A DNA stretch of 64,000 bases from Rikenellaceae bacterium (GTDB lineage Bacteria; Bacteroidota; Bacteroidia; Bacteroidales; Rikenellaceae): the NCBI GenBank assembly GCA_015059805.1, contig SUZO01000001.1, positions 123,050-187,049 on the forward strand. Direction: 5' to 3'. The position numbers and the translations under genes are program-made. This document shows positions 25,990 through 34,075 of this stretch, in pieces (position 1 is the first letter of the stretch; every line of letters starts with the position of its first letter). The notes beneath the pieces were generated by a model. The model searched no databases, had not been told where the DNA came from, and saw only the letters and a program-made list of their open reading frames with translations.

Positions 25990-27116
25990 AAAGAGTGAGT
26001 AATATTTCAGCAGAGGTGTTGGCTGCATATATCGAGGGAAATGCTACAGCCCAAGAGTGCAGGGCGATTCTTGAGGCGCTGCCTTATGATGCAGAGCTTA
26101 GAGAGATATTGCAAATCTCTGAGTTGGTAGACTATTCGGTGCTTGCTGCCGAGCAGGTACCAGAGGTGATACCTATGGCGGCTGTGGCGGCTGAGTGCGG
26201 GGAGCAGAATCTCTGCAGCTTAGAGTGCGAGAGGCTTGTGCTTGAGCAGAATAATATAGCCTTTAATTGGGAGTCGTTGATTAGTGTTGCCGTTAAAAAT
26301 CGCTGGCTAAAGAGTGAGGGTACGGCTCTGCACAATGTGGGCAGGCTGTTAGAGAGCTATGGCTTGGTTGTGACGCGACGATATAACTCTACTATTGACG
26401 ATATTGCCTCTGCCTTAGAGGGGGGCGATAGTGTGATTGTGGCGGTAGATGGAGGCGAACTTGTCGGGAATGTCGAAGCTGAAAAATATGAGGATATTCT
26501 ATTAGCAGAGTCTGCTGACCATGTAGTTGTGGTGCTTGGATATGATGCTGATAGAAAGGTGGTTACCATTTATGATCCCAACTCTCCAAATGATAGAGAT
26601 AGCTATCCATTAGAGCAATTTATGGATGCATGGAATGACTCAAAAAATTATTTAATAACTATAACAACAGAGACTATGAAAAGTTATAAACCACAGCCGA
26701 TAGATCTGTCGGATGTTGAATTGACAGAGGATTTGACCGAGCTTCAAGAGGCAATTGCAGAGAATGCACACGATATTTGGGCATTAGATAGGCAGGCGCA
26801 GGGCTGGACTTATGGTCCACAGCGTGATGACAATAAGAAGCAGACCCCTTGCATGGTCCCTTACTCTCAACTTCCAGATATTGAGAAGGAGTATGACCGT
26901 AAGATGGCAATGCAGACCATAAAACTACTCAAGAAGTTGGGCTATGACCTTATCAGGCGCGAAGATAACGAGCTCTATCGCCTACTTAAGCAGCGCCTTG
27001 CTCAATCAGCCGAGGTGTATCATTGTCAGATTTGCCAACACCCTGTCTATAAGTATCAGGTATATTGTGACCACTGCGGCAATAAGCTTGAGATAGATTG
27101 GTCGCTACATAAGTAG
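25986..27116 (+). CDS. C39-like cysteine peptidase domain fused to RyR domain and zinc ribbon; possible sigma regulator
   Basis: 376 aa, overlapping the sigma stop by 4 bp. Residues 1-60 (LAAYIEGNATAQECRAILEAL) resemble the short N-terminal region of anti-sigma factors. Residues ~72-228 form a papain-like C39-type peptidase domain: Cys77 (GEQNLCSLECE), His179 (ESADHVVVVLGYD) and Asp197 (IYDPNSPNDR) are a plausible triad. Residues ~232-324 are a clear RyR domain (GWTYGPQRDDNKKQTPCMVP, then EKEYDRKMAMQTIKLL). A C-terminal zinc ribbon has C347-C350 and C361-C364. No membrane segment is seen. It may hold the sigma factor and release it on ligand binding by the RyR domain or by self-cleavage (inference). 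Confidence 0.8.
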   Translation: MKRVSNISAEVLAAYIEGNATAQECRAILEALPYDAELREILQISELVDYSVLAAEQVPEVIPMAAVAAECGEQNLCSLECERLVLEQNNIAFNWESLISVAVKNRWLKSEGTALHNVGRLLESYGLVVTRRYNSTIDDIASALEGGDSVIVAVDGGELVGNVEAEKYEDILLAESADHVVVVLGYDADRKVVTIYDPNSPNDRDSYPLEQFMDAWNDSKNYLITITTETMKSYKPQPIDLSDVELTEDLTELQEAIAENAHDIWALDRQAQGWTYGPQRDDNKKQTPCMVPYSQLPDIEKEYDRKMAMQTIKLLKKLGYDLIRREDNELYRLLKQRLAQSAEVYHCQICQHPVYKYQVYCDHCGNKLEIDWSLHK

Positions 27117-27149
27117 GCGGTGATATTTGCCCAATAAAAACCGTGAGCG

Positions 27150-27551
27150 ATGAAAATCTATCTTCCATATAGCGATATAGTAGACTTTGTAGGTAAAAAG
27201 ACGGGTTATAGTATTGCGATGTCCCGAAATGCAGAGGGTGGAGTTGTTATCTCATGCAAGCCCAACGAGAAAATCGGCAACATCTTCGTGGATGTAAATA
27301 TTAAACTTGTAGATGCTACATCGTTGAGCATAAAACTCTCAAGCAAAACCCCTGGAATAGGGCAGATTATTGATGGTGTGATAACTTTTATCAACTACCG
27401 CATCGGCTCCTTTGGCTTTCTGAAGATTGAGAGTGGTGGCGCAGTGGTGCGCCTTAAGGAGATCTCGCAGTTAGAGAGTATCCTCTCCCTGATTAGCGCT
27501 ACACGTCTGGATATAGAGCCAGAGGGACTATCTATAGAGTTCTCGTTTTAA
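27150..27551 (+). CDS. Small unknown island protein (pair member 1)
   Basis: 133 aa, no signal peptide; family not recognised. It is rich in beta strands and opens MKIYLPYSDIVDFV, with an amphipathic middle (SSKTPGIGQIIDGVITFI). Strand order, size and pattern resemble the next gene (27588-28043), so the two are probably distant paralogues. It follows the peptidase-RyR gene by 33 bp. Confidence 0.6.
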   Translation: MKIYLPYSDIVDFVGKKTGYSIAMSRNAEGGVVISCKPNEKIGNIFVDVNIKLVDATSLSIKLSSKTPGIGQIIDGVITFINYRIGSFGFLKIESGGAVVRLKEISQLESILSLISATRLDIEPEGLSIEFSF

Positions 27552-27587
27552 GGAGTACGGACAACTACTAACCAAATCCTGAAAAGT

Positions 27588-28043
27588 ATGACCATTTCGT
27601 TGAACTTTACAGATATAAATAGTATTATCAGTGCTAAGAGCGATGTAAAGGTGAGATTGTGTGGCGAGGACTCTCAAACCTTTAAGATAGTCTATACCCA
27701 TACCACCACTATACCTATTATTAAAAAGGTTGTAGAGAAGGATATTGAGCAGCTGCTTTCAATCCACTCGGCATCGTTCCAGGAGATTGTCTTTCTAAAT
27801 AAGAGTGGGGTGATATTGGGTCATATACTCCCGACAATCATCGTTATTCTGGGTAAGATATTTGACATTTCGGAGTACTTGCTCAAAAATAGATTGATAG
27901 TTGTTGAGCGCAGTACAATCCGCGTAAATCTGATGGAACTGAGTGGCTACGCCGCTACAGCAATAAAACTAAACCAACACCTTGTGCTCAACGACGCCTT
28001 CACCACCCGCGAGGGCATCGTTGTCCGCGTCAGCCCAAAGTAG
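27588..28043 (+). CDS. Small unknown island protein (pair member 2)
   Basis: 151 aa; family not recognised. It opens MTISLNFTDINSIISAK and has a hydrophobic central stretch (GHILPTIIVILGKIF) that could be buried or membrane-touching, then a beta-rich end. The layout mirrors the preceding 133 aa protein, suggesting ancient tandem duplication. It lies 36 bp after that gene and 30 bp before the AT-rich membrane protein gene. Confidence 0.6.
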   Translation: MTISLNFTDINSIISAKSDVKVRLCGEDSQTFKIVYTHTTTIPIIKKVVEKDIEQLLSIHSASFQEIVFLNKSGVILGHILPTIIVILGKIFDISEYLLKNRLIVVERSTIRVNLMELSGYAATAIKLNQHLVLNDAFTTREGIVVRVSPK

Positions 28044-28073
28044 GGGGAGTAAATACAAAGATAGAACTTGAAT

Positions 28074-29366
28074 ATGAAAGCGTTTTGGTACTTTAAGTCT
28101 GCTGTAAACACATTTATGAAAGTGTTTATTATGCTGACTCCGATAATAAGTTTGGTCGGAGCAGTATATGAATGCTGGGAGTGTGTAAAGTATAAAAGCG
28201 CAGAATTTATAGATATTTTATTGATAGCTCTTAATGTATTTATTTTTTTAATATTTGGAGCTCTTGTTTTATCTGTAAGTATTTTCCGAGATTTTTTTAC
28301 AACACATAAAATCTTTGAGAAGGTGTTGTTTACACCATTGGCATGGGGATTTATAATGTGCTGTATAGGCTTGGTGTTAGTTGGAATTATTAACATCGTA
28401 TATGTCCATGTTGAACAGCATCCAGTATTAGTTACTCTATTTTTAATAGGGGTTACTATATTTTGTTTGTTGTATGCATTTAGAAATGCATTTTTGCAGT
28501 ATTTAACACCTAAGTCGTTAATTGCATACAGAATTACATTGGTAATTTTTGTTATTATATCTTCGCTATTGTATTTGTTATTAGCTGTGAGTGCATACAT
28601 GATAGACGACGATAATGCATACAATATGTGCTCATTGGCGGCAAGTGTTGTATGCCTATGGGTAGCATATCTAAATTTTTTTCACAATTTTGCCTATATA
28701 AATTACAAGCGGTCAAGATATTTATTAGTCTTGAGAAATTTCGCAATGGATGAGAAAATACAAGAGGTAAACTTATTACAAGATGTAGAAGAGGTTTGCA
28801 ATAAATTAAGACTGTTTTTTATGCGTATAGGAAATCCTCGTAAAATGTTAGATTTAACAGTGGGTAAAACAGTCTACTTAAATACTGTCAATTGGAAAGA
28901 ACCAGTAGCAAAATATATTAAAGACTCAGAGGTCGTAATTACAGTAGTATCCTCATCAGATGGTTTATTTTGGGAGATATTTAACCATTTTCAATATTCA
29001 TCAAAGTTTATTTATCATATTTTAGACTTGGCGAAAATGAGGGAAAGCCTGAAAAGAGGAGAATATGAAAGAATTAAATACACTAAATTTGGAGGTCTTT
29101 TATATTTTGTTTGTCTGGCATATAATGGTCCGTTTGTGTTCGATAAAGATAGACCAAATTTTAATATATCATTCTCCTTTAATGATGAACGTTTAGTTGT
29201 TGGCGGTGATTTATCTTTAATGATTCAATACTTATGCGATAAAGATAGAACATCAACAAAGTATAAATATATAAATGAAATTCCCATTGAGTGTGATGGT
29301 GACGAAATATATATATGTTATGAAGATGCCAAGTATTTAATTAAAAATAGTGAGAGATATGATTAA
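28074..29366 (+). CDS. Polytopic membrane protein with a cytosolic TIR/Rossmann-like C-terminal domain, AT-rich
   Basis: 430 aa from ATG 28074 (a TTG two codons upstream is also in frame). About six helices fill residues 15-200. The soluble part begins RSRYLLVLRNFAMDE at ~212 and continues with alternating strands and helices, including DSEVVITVVSSSDGLFWEIF at ~283-302. The strand-then-SSxxGxxWE pattern is reminiscent of TIR folds, where a Glu follows a similar loop, but the match is weak. The coding sequence is visibly more AT-rich than its neighbours, which suggests a separate origin. Its end overlaps the M48 gene by 8 bp. Confidence 0.6.
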   Translation: MKAFWYFKSAVNTFMKVFIMLTPIISLVGAVYECWECVKYKSAEFIDILLIALNVFIFLIFGALVLSVSIFRDFFTTHKIFEKVLFTPLAWGFIMCCIGLVLVGIINIVYVHVEQHPVLVTLFLIGVTIFCLLYAFRNAFLQYLTPKSLIAYRITLVIFVIISSLLYLLLAVSAYMIDDDNAYNMCSLAASVVCLWVAYLNFFHNFAYINYKRSRYLLVLRNFAMDEKIQEVNLLQDVEEVCNKLRLFFMRIGNPRKMLDLTVGKTVYLNTVNWKEPVAKYIKDSEVVITVVSSSDGLFWEIFNHFQYSSKFIYHILDLAKMRESLKRGEYERIKYTKFGGLLYFVCLAYNGPFVFDKDRPNFNISFSFNDERLVVGGDLSLMIQYLCDKDRTSTKYKYINEIPIECDGDEIYICYEDAKYLIKNSERYD

Positions 29367-30237
29367 ACCTGCTGAATTTATTCATCCTGAGGATGCTGCG
29401 GCGCTCAGGCAGTTAGAGAGTATTCCTGGATTCCCAACATTGGCAAAGAAGGTGTTAGAGTTGGGCGTTGAGAAGCTGATGTATGGTATAAATATGGCGT
29501 CTACAATTCGCCTCTCAGAGAATCAGCTTCCAGAGTTATATAGGCATCTGCCTCCAATTTGTGAGAAGCTCGGAATTGCCGAGCCAGAGTTCTATTTGGA
29601 GATGAACCCGATGCCAAATGCCTACACCACTGGCGATACGCGTGTATTTGTTGTCGTTACCTCTGGATTGGTGGAGATGATGAACGACGAGGAGTTAGAT
29701 GCAGTGCTGGCGCATGAGTGCGGACATATTTTGTGCCGCCATGTGGTATATAATATGGTTGCGCGCACCGTGGCTTTAGGACTGGATGCGCTTGGACTTT
29801 TGGGCGCGGTAGCTAAGCCTGTAGAGTATGCACTTCTCTACTGGAGTCGCAAGGCAGAGCTTTCGTGCGACCGCTGTGCAGCCATTGTCACCTCGCCAGA
29901 GGTCGTTACGCGCGTGATGGCTCGCCTATCTGGTGGTCCTAAGTCGATTACAAAGAATATAAACGTTGCTCAGTGGGCAAAGCAGGCAGATCGCTACGAC
30001 GCTATTAAGAATGATGGCTTGTGGAATAAGGCTCTGCAGCTGTCGGTTATCTTGGGTCAGGACCACCCATTTAGTGCGGTGCGTGTGCGTGAGATTCTTA
30101 AGTGGGGACAGTGCCCTCAGTATCAGAACCTTATGCTCAACCTTAAGGCTCAAGCCTCAGGCAAGAAGTGCCCGAAGTGTAAGCGTGCAGTGTTATTAAA
30201 CTGGGGCTTCTGCAAGTATTGCGGCACTAAGTTGTAA
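29359..30237 (+). CDS. M48-family zinc metalloprotease with C-terminal zinc ribbon
   Basis: 292 aa from ATG 29359 (an in-frame GTG at 29350 is less likely). The peptidase motif is VLAHECGHILCRHVV (HExxH), with the third ligand in KAELSCDRCAA, as in HtpX/Ste24-type M48 enzymes. Unlike HtpX it lacks N-terminal membrane helices, so it is probably cytoplasmic or loosely membrane-bound. The C-terminus CPKC...CKYCG is a zinc ribbon of the kind seen in several proteins of this island. It may process a system component. It overlaps the upstream gene by 8 bp. Confidence 0.85.
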   Translation: MIKPAEFIHPEDAAALRQLESIPGFPTLAKKVLELGVEKLMYGINMASTIRLSENQLPELYRHLPPICEKLGIAEPEFYLEMNPMPNAYTTGDTRVFVVVTSGLVEMMNDEELDAVLAHECGHILCRHVVYNMVARTVALGLDALGLLGAVAKPVEYALLYWSRKAELSCDRCAAIVTSPEVVTRVMARLSGGPKSITKNINVAQWAKQADRYDAIKNDGLWNKALQLSVILGQDHPFSAVRVREILKWGQCPQYQNLMLNLKAQASGKKCPKCKRAVLLNWGFCKYCGTKL

Positions 30238-30261
30238 CAAAATTGACCTAAAACTGAATTT

Positions 30262-32763
30262 ATGGAGACGACATTTCACTACTACGCCTTTATTAGCTAC
30301 TCAACCAAAGACTCTAAGTGGGCAAAGTGGCTGCAACATCGCTTGTCATACTACCATATCCCCTCTTCGGTAAAGAAGAGCAAAATCGGTGTGCCAGATA
30401 AGCTGCAACCGGTCTTTATCTATGAGTACGACCTGTCGGGTAATCAGCTGCATGAGGCGCTGCAGAAGGAACTTATGGCGTCGAAGTACCTTATTGTGAT
30501 ATGCTCTCCAGATTCGGCACGCTCTAAGTATGTCAATGACGAGGTGCAGTCCTTTATAGACCAGGAACGTGAGGAGTATATTATCCCATTTATTGTTGAT
30601 GGAGAGCCAAACTCTGCCGACCCTGCTACGGAGTGCTTCCCACCTGCACTGCTTGACCTGCTGAAGAGCGGCGATAAGAGCAAGGAGATTAGAGGTATTA
30701 GTATCGCAACAAATGGCGAGCACCAGGCTCTTGTAGATGTCGTTGCAACGATGCTCGGCGTAAGGCGTGACCTGCTCTGGAACCGCTACCGCGCGCGACA
30801 GATGCGCCAGCGCGTGGCTATGGCGGCTGTGGCAGTTGTTGCTCTGCTCTGCGCCCTGCTCTACTGGGACTATACCCGCCCAACATATAGATACTTCGCC
30901 GACTATGTTGATGTCTGGGGCGTACCTACGGGCGTTGTGGAGGTTGATGACCAAATAAGGGCACACCGCAGTGGAACATACCGCTTTGAGTACCGCCGAA
31001 TACCATTTGGTCAGAGTGGTGCTTATAACTGGCGACTTGCTGTGGTGAGCTTTGTCAATTCTGCCGATAGACCGTGCACAATCAACACTACTGAGTATAA
31101 TGACCGCTACCCAATCCAGAAGTTGGTCTATAGCCCACAAAATGGGGTGCTGACAGATATTGTCTACTGTAACGAGAAGGGGCGCGAGCAGCTACAACAT
31201 AGACTCTCTCGCCGCGGTAGTTCTGCAGCCTCTATCGTGGATATTGAGAGCACAGTAGCGGGTGAGGGTATCGGCTTTGCAAAGAACTTCTCGCTACTTG
31301 CAGATGGAGAGCAAGAAAAAAAGTCGCGTATAGTAAGATATGTCTATGAACGCAACGCTGATGGATATATTACAAAGATGACCTACCACGCTAATAACGA
31401 TTCAAACTTTAGCAAGAGCACCATTGCGGATAATAGCGGAGTGTGGGGCGTCGCCTTTGACCTTGACTCTTTTGGTCGCCGAGTTGCTCTGCATTACCTT
31501 AATCAGGACGGCTCACGCCACTGCAATAAGATCGGCATCGCCTCTCGCTACTATAAGTACGACGCTCTTGGAACTCTTACAGAGTCCAGGACGCTCAATT
31601 TAGCTGGTGAACCGATGCTTAATGAATATCTGTTTGCAACAGTGACTCGTACAATTGACTCTTACGGAAATGTAATCCAAGCGGGATATTATGGTGTAGA
31701 TGGCAAGCCTTGTATAATAAGTATTGGAATAGCTAAAATAACATTTCAATTTGATGATTTTGGAAATGTGATAGAGCAGGCTTATTATGGTTTAGATGGT
31801 AAACCTTGTTTTGATATATATGGAAAAGCTAAAACAGTATGCCGATATGACAACCGCGGATATAAGATAGAATGTGCCTTTTATGATATAGATGGTAAAC
31901 TGTGCTTGCACAATGATGGTTATGCGAAATATCTCTTACGGTACGATGATAGCGGAAATGAGGTAGAGTGTACTTTTTACGGTATAGATGACAAGCTATG
32001 TCTGTCGGAACATGGTTATGCCAAGGAGACATTTCAATACGATGAGCGCGGGAATGTGATAGAGCAGGCTTATTACGGTTTAGATGGTAAACCTTGTTTG
32101 AATAAACTGGGTTTTGCAAAGAGCGTCTTAAAGTATGACGATTGTGGTAACATGATAGAACAAGCATTTTATGGTGTAGATGGCAAGCCTTGTTTGATGT
32201 GTTATGGATTTGCGAAGAATGTATTTCAATACGATGAGTACGGAAACGAGGCAATGTGTGCATATTATGGCGTAGATGGTAAGCCTTGTTTGCATAAGGA
32301 TGGTTATGCCAAGTATATGTCTGAGTACGATGACCGCGGAAATATGGTAGAACAAGCCTATTATGGCATAGATGGCAAGTCTTGTTTGAATAAGTATGGT
32401 TATGCTAAGTGGGTGTCTGAGTACGATGATCGAGGGAATATGGTAGAACAAGCCTTTTATGGTATAGATGGAGAATTGTGCTTATCAAATGAGAACTATG
32501 CTAAAGAAAAATTTCAATACGATGACCGAGGAAATTGTATAGAGTGTGCTTTTTATGGGGTTAACGGAAAATTATGTTCTCACAACAAAGAAGATTATGC
32601 AAAAGTAGTCATACGATATGACGAGCGCGAAAATATAATTGAACTTGCTTATTATGATATAAATGGTGATTTTTTGATGAGCTTAGTAAATGAGTTTGAT
32701 GAGCGAGGTAAAGTTATAAGTGTTACGATTTACGACCAAAACGGGAACGAAATAACTAAATAA
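30262..32763 (+). CDS. Membrane TIR-domain protein with ten 32-residue YD-like repeats
   Basis: 833 aa. The TIR domain is at ~5-170 (YYAFISYSTKDSKWAKWL; SKYLIVICSPDSARS; conserved Glu94 in YVNDEVQSF). An Arg-rich stretch precedes one membrane helix (~184-203). A ~250 residue beta-rich region is followed by tandem 32-residue repeats (~477-797) of the form YGxDGKPCLxxxGYAKxxxxYDxxGNxxE. The repeats resemble YD/RHS-type motifs, and nearly all keep one Cys. The positive-inside rule places TIR in the cytosol and the repeats outside. TIR domains with this Glu often cleave NAD+. The repeat array could bind a ligand or partner (inference). Confidence 0.85.
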   Translation: METTFHYYAFISYSTKDSKWAKWLQHRLSYYHIPSSVKKSKIGVPDKLQPVFIYEYDLSGNQLHEALQKELMASKYLIVICSPDSARSKYVNDEVQSFIDQEREEYIIPFIVDGEPNSADPATECFPPALLDLLKSGDKSKEIRGISIATNGEHQALVDVVATMLGVRRDLLWNRYRARQMRQRVAMAAVAVVALLCALLYWDYTRPTYRYFADYVDVWGVPTGVVEVDDQIRAHRSGTYRFEYRRIPFGQSGAYNWRLAVVSFVNSADRPCTINTTEYNDRYPIQKLVYSPQNGVLTDIVYCNEKGREQLQHRLSRRGSSAASIVDIESTVAGEGIGFAKNFSLLADGEQEKKSRIVRYVYERNADGYITKMTYHANNDSNFSKSTIADNSGVWGVAFDLDSFGRRVALHYLNQDGSRHCNKIGIASRYYKYDALGTLTESRTLNLAGEPMLNEYLFATVTRTIDSYGNVIQAGYYGVDGKPCIISIGIAKITFQFDDFGNVIEQAYYGLDGKPCFDIYGKAKTVCRYDNRGYKIECAFYDIDGKLCLHNDGYAKYLLRYDDSGNEVECTFYGIDDKLCLSEHGYAKETFQYDERGNVIEQAYYGLDGKPCLNKLGFAKSVLKYDDCGNMIEQAFYGVDGKPCLMCYGFAKNVFQYDEYGNEAMCAYYGVDGKPCLHKDGYAKYMSEYDDRGNMVEQAYYGIDGKSCLNKYGYAKWVSEYDDRGNMVEQAFYGIDGELCLSNENYAKEKFQYDDRGNCIECAFYGVNGKLCSHNKEDYAKVVIRYDERENIIELAYYDINGDFLMSLVNEFDERGKVISVTIYDQNGNEITK
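31690..32653 (+). repeat. In-frame 96 bp tandem repeats within the TIR-YD gene
   Basis: Ten units of 96 bp (32 codons; for example starts at 31690, 31786, 32076 and 32172), each beginning near TATGGTNTAGATGG. Protein conservation is higher than DNA conservation, and the ninth-tenth unit junction carries a small length change. This fits an old, selected repeat array rather than recent slippage. Confidence 0.85.
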
Positions 32764-32789
32764 TTTACTAACTAAAAAATATTTGAGCT

Positions 32790-33047
32790 ATGTTTTTTGA
32801 TGAAAATGGAATTTTGAACATTGACGAGGTAGTTGTCAATCAGGACTCTTTTAAGAAGATTATGGAGGATGGTGTAGTGACAGAGCAGGAGATTAAGCAG
32901 CATGCTGACAAGGTGGTATCTATGCTTCAGGGTATAGAGCAGAGTTGTTCGGCAGAGCAGGCGGCTCAGGTAAAGGAGCTTTTGGCGGAGGCGTGCGTAC
33001 TCTTTGCAGCTCATCACATCTATTCAATTCAAAACATTAACAAGTAA
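32790..33047 (+). CDS. Small helical unknown protein (85 aa), paralogue of 33306-33560
   Basis: 85 aa; family not recognised. The motif set DENGILNIDEVVVNQDSFKKI, then VVTEQEI and KVVSMLQGIEQSCSAEQ, is shared with the 84 aa protein two genes on at ~45% identity by eye. It is predicted helical and soluble. It lies 26 bp after the TIR-YD gene. Confidence 0.7.
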   Translation: MFFDENGILNIDEVVVNQDSFKKIMEDGVVTEQEIKQHADKVVSMLQGIEQSCSAEQAAQVKELLAEACVLFAAHHIYSIQNINK

Positions 33048-33060
33048 AAATAGGGTAACG

Positions 33061-33294
33061 ATGGCAACAAAATGTCCAAAATGTGGCAAGGACAATGTTC
33101 ACATGACAAATAGGGGAAAATATGTGGCAGCCGTAGCTGCGGCAACTGCGGCAGCGGCAGCGGTGCACGCATTTAATCCCATTGCGGCACGCTCAATAAT
33201 GAAAAGTGTCTGTGAAAACATGTGTCCATATAAAGAGTATATATGCTTAAACCCATCTTGTAAAGAGATATTCTCAATAAAAAATGACTTCTAA
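33061..33294 (+). CDS. Small zinc-finger protein with Ala-rich hydrophobic segment
   Basis: 77 aa from ATG 33061 (the in-frame region upstream overlaps the previous gene). It opens with a zinc knuckle (ATKCPKCGKDNVHM), followed by an Ala-rich possible membrane helix (YVAAVAAATAAAAAVHAF) and a second Cys set (CENMCPYKEYICLNPSCKE). It resembles zinc-ribbon accessory proteins. It sits between the two paralogous helical genes. Confidence 0.65.
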   Translation: MATKCPKCGKDNVHMTNRGKYVAAVAAATAAAAAVHAFNPIAARSIMKSVCENMCPYKEYICLNPSCKEIFSIKNDF

Positions 33295-33305
33295 ACTTTG
33301 CGATT

Positions 33306-33560
33306 ATGTTGTTAAACGAAAAAGGTATTTTGGATATTGACTCAATGATTGTCAATAATGAATCATATAGAAAGATTCTTGAAGATAGTATAATTACTGA
33401 CGAGGAGGTGGCTGCTCAGTCTGCTAAGGTTGTATCAATGCTCCGCGATATGGAGGCTAAATACAGTGCAGAGCAGTTGGCAGAGATTAAAAGCCTACTT
33501 GCAGAGTCAAGCGTGCTGTACGCAATTTATAATTTTCATTCACTTCAACAACTTAAATAA
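33306..33560 (+). CDS. Small helical unknown protein (84 aa), paralogue of 32790-33047
   Basis: 84 aa; same layout as the 85 aa gene upstream (GILDIDSMIVNNESYRKILE; KVVSMLRDMEAKYSAEQ; LLAESSVLYA). The pair flanks the zinc-finger gene, which suggests a duplication with or around it. No catalytic motif is seen. Confidence 0.7.
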   Translation: MLLNEKGILDIDSMIVNNESYRKILEDSIITDEEVAAQSAKVVSMLRDMEAKYSAEQLAEIKSLLAESSVLYAIYNFHSLQQLK

Positions 33561-33569
33561 TTAGCAATT

Positions 33570-34073
33570 ATGGCAACTTTTAGTACAAAGGTAATGCTGG
33601 GTGGTTCTCCAGTATTGATTTCAGAGATAGCAAGTAAGATTGCAGCAGATTTTCGCAACAATGGATACGAGGTGGCAACTGACAGCCTGAGCAGTGGCGG
33701 ATGTGATATTTCAATTACCAAGGGTGGTGCATTTAAGGCTGTATTAGGTATGAAAACAGCCCTCAAGGTGACACTTCTGCCGCATGGAAATCTTATCTCT
33801 TTTGAGGCTGGCGTCGGCATCTGGGGTCAGCAGGCTATTCCGACGGTGATCTCAATGTTCTTCTTCTGGCCGGTGCTTATTACCCAGATTTGGGGTATGA
33901 TTGAGCAGTCAAAGCTTGACGATAGGGCTTTAGAGATTGCCAATGATGTAATTGCACAAAGTGCTGCCTCTCTACCTGCATCATCTGTGGGCGGTGGTAA
34001 ATATTGCACTAAGTGTGGCGCTGAGAACTCTTCAACAGCCAGATTCTGTGGTTCATGCGGTAATGAGTTGTAG
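33570..34073 (+). CDS. Membrane-associated protein with C-terminal zinc ribbon
   Basis: 167 aa. An alpha/beta N-terminal part (MLGGSPVLISEIASKIAADF) leads to a hydrophobic stretch (AIPTVISMFFFWPVLITQIWG at ~92-112), likely one membrane helix or hairpin. A short helix and a zinc ribbon follow (YCTKCGAENSS...FCGSCGNEL). The family is not known to me. It lies 10 bp after the 84 aa gene and 2 bp before the next gene. Confidence 0.65.
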   Translation: MATFSTKVMLGGSPVLISEIASKIAADFRNNGYEVATDSLSSGGCDISITKGGAFKAVLGMKTALKVTLLPHGNLISFEAGVGIWGQQAIPTVISMFFFWPVLITQIWGMIEQSKLDDRALEIANDVIAQSAASLPASSVGGGKYCTKCGAENSSTARFCGSCGNEL

Positions 34074-34075
34074 TT

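Noticed and set aside
29350..29358. GTG at 29350 as the M48 gene start
   Set aside because: ATG at 29359 gives a normal start with the usual short overlap; the extra residues are not conserved-looking.
31690..32653. Regular 96 bp repeats as a CRISPR-like or satellite array
   Set aside because: They are in frame, encode conserved 32-residue protein units, and have no spacer structure.
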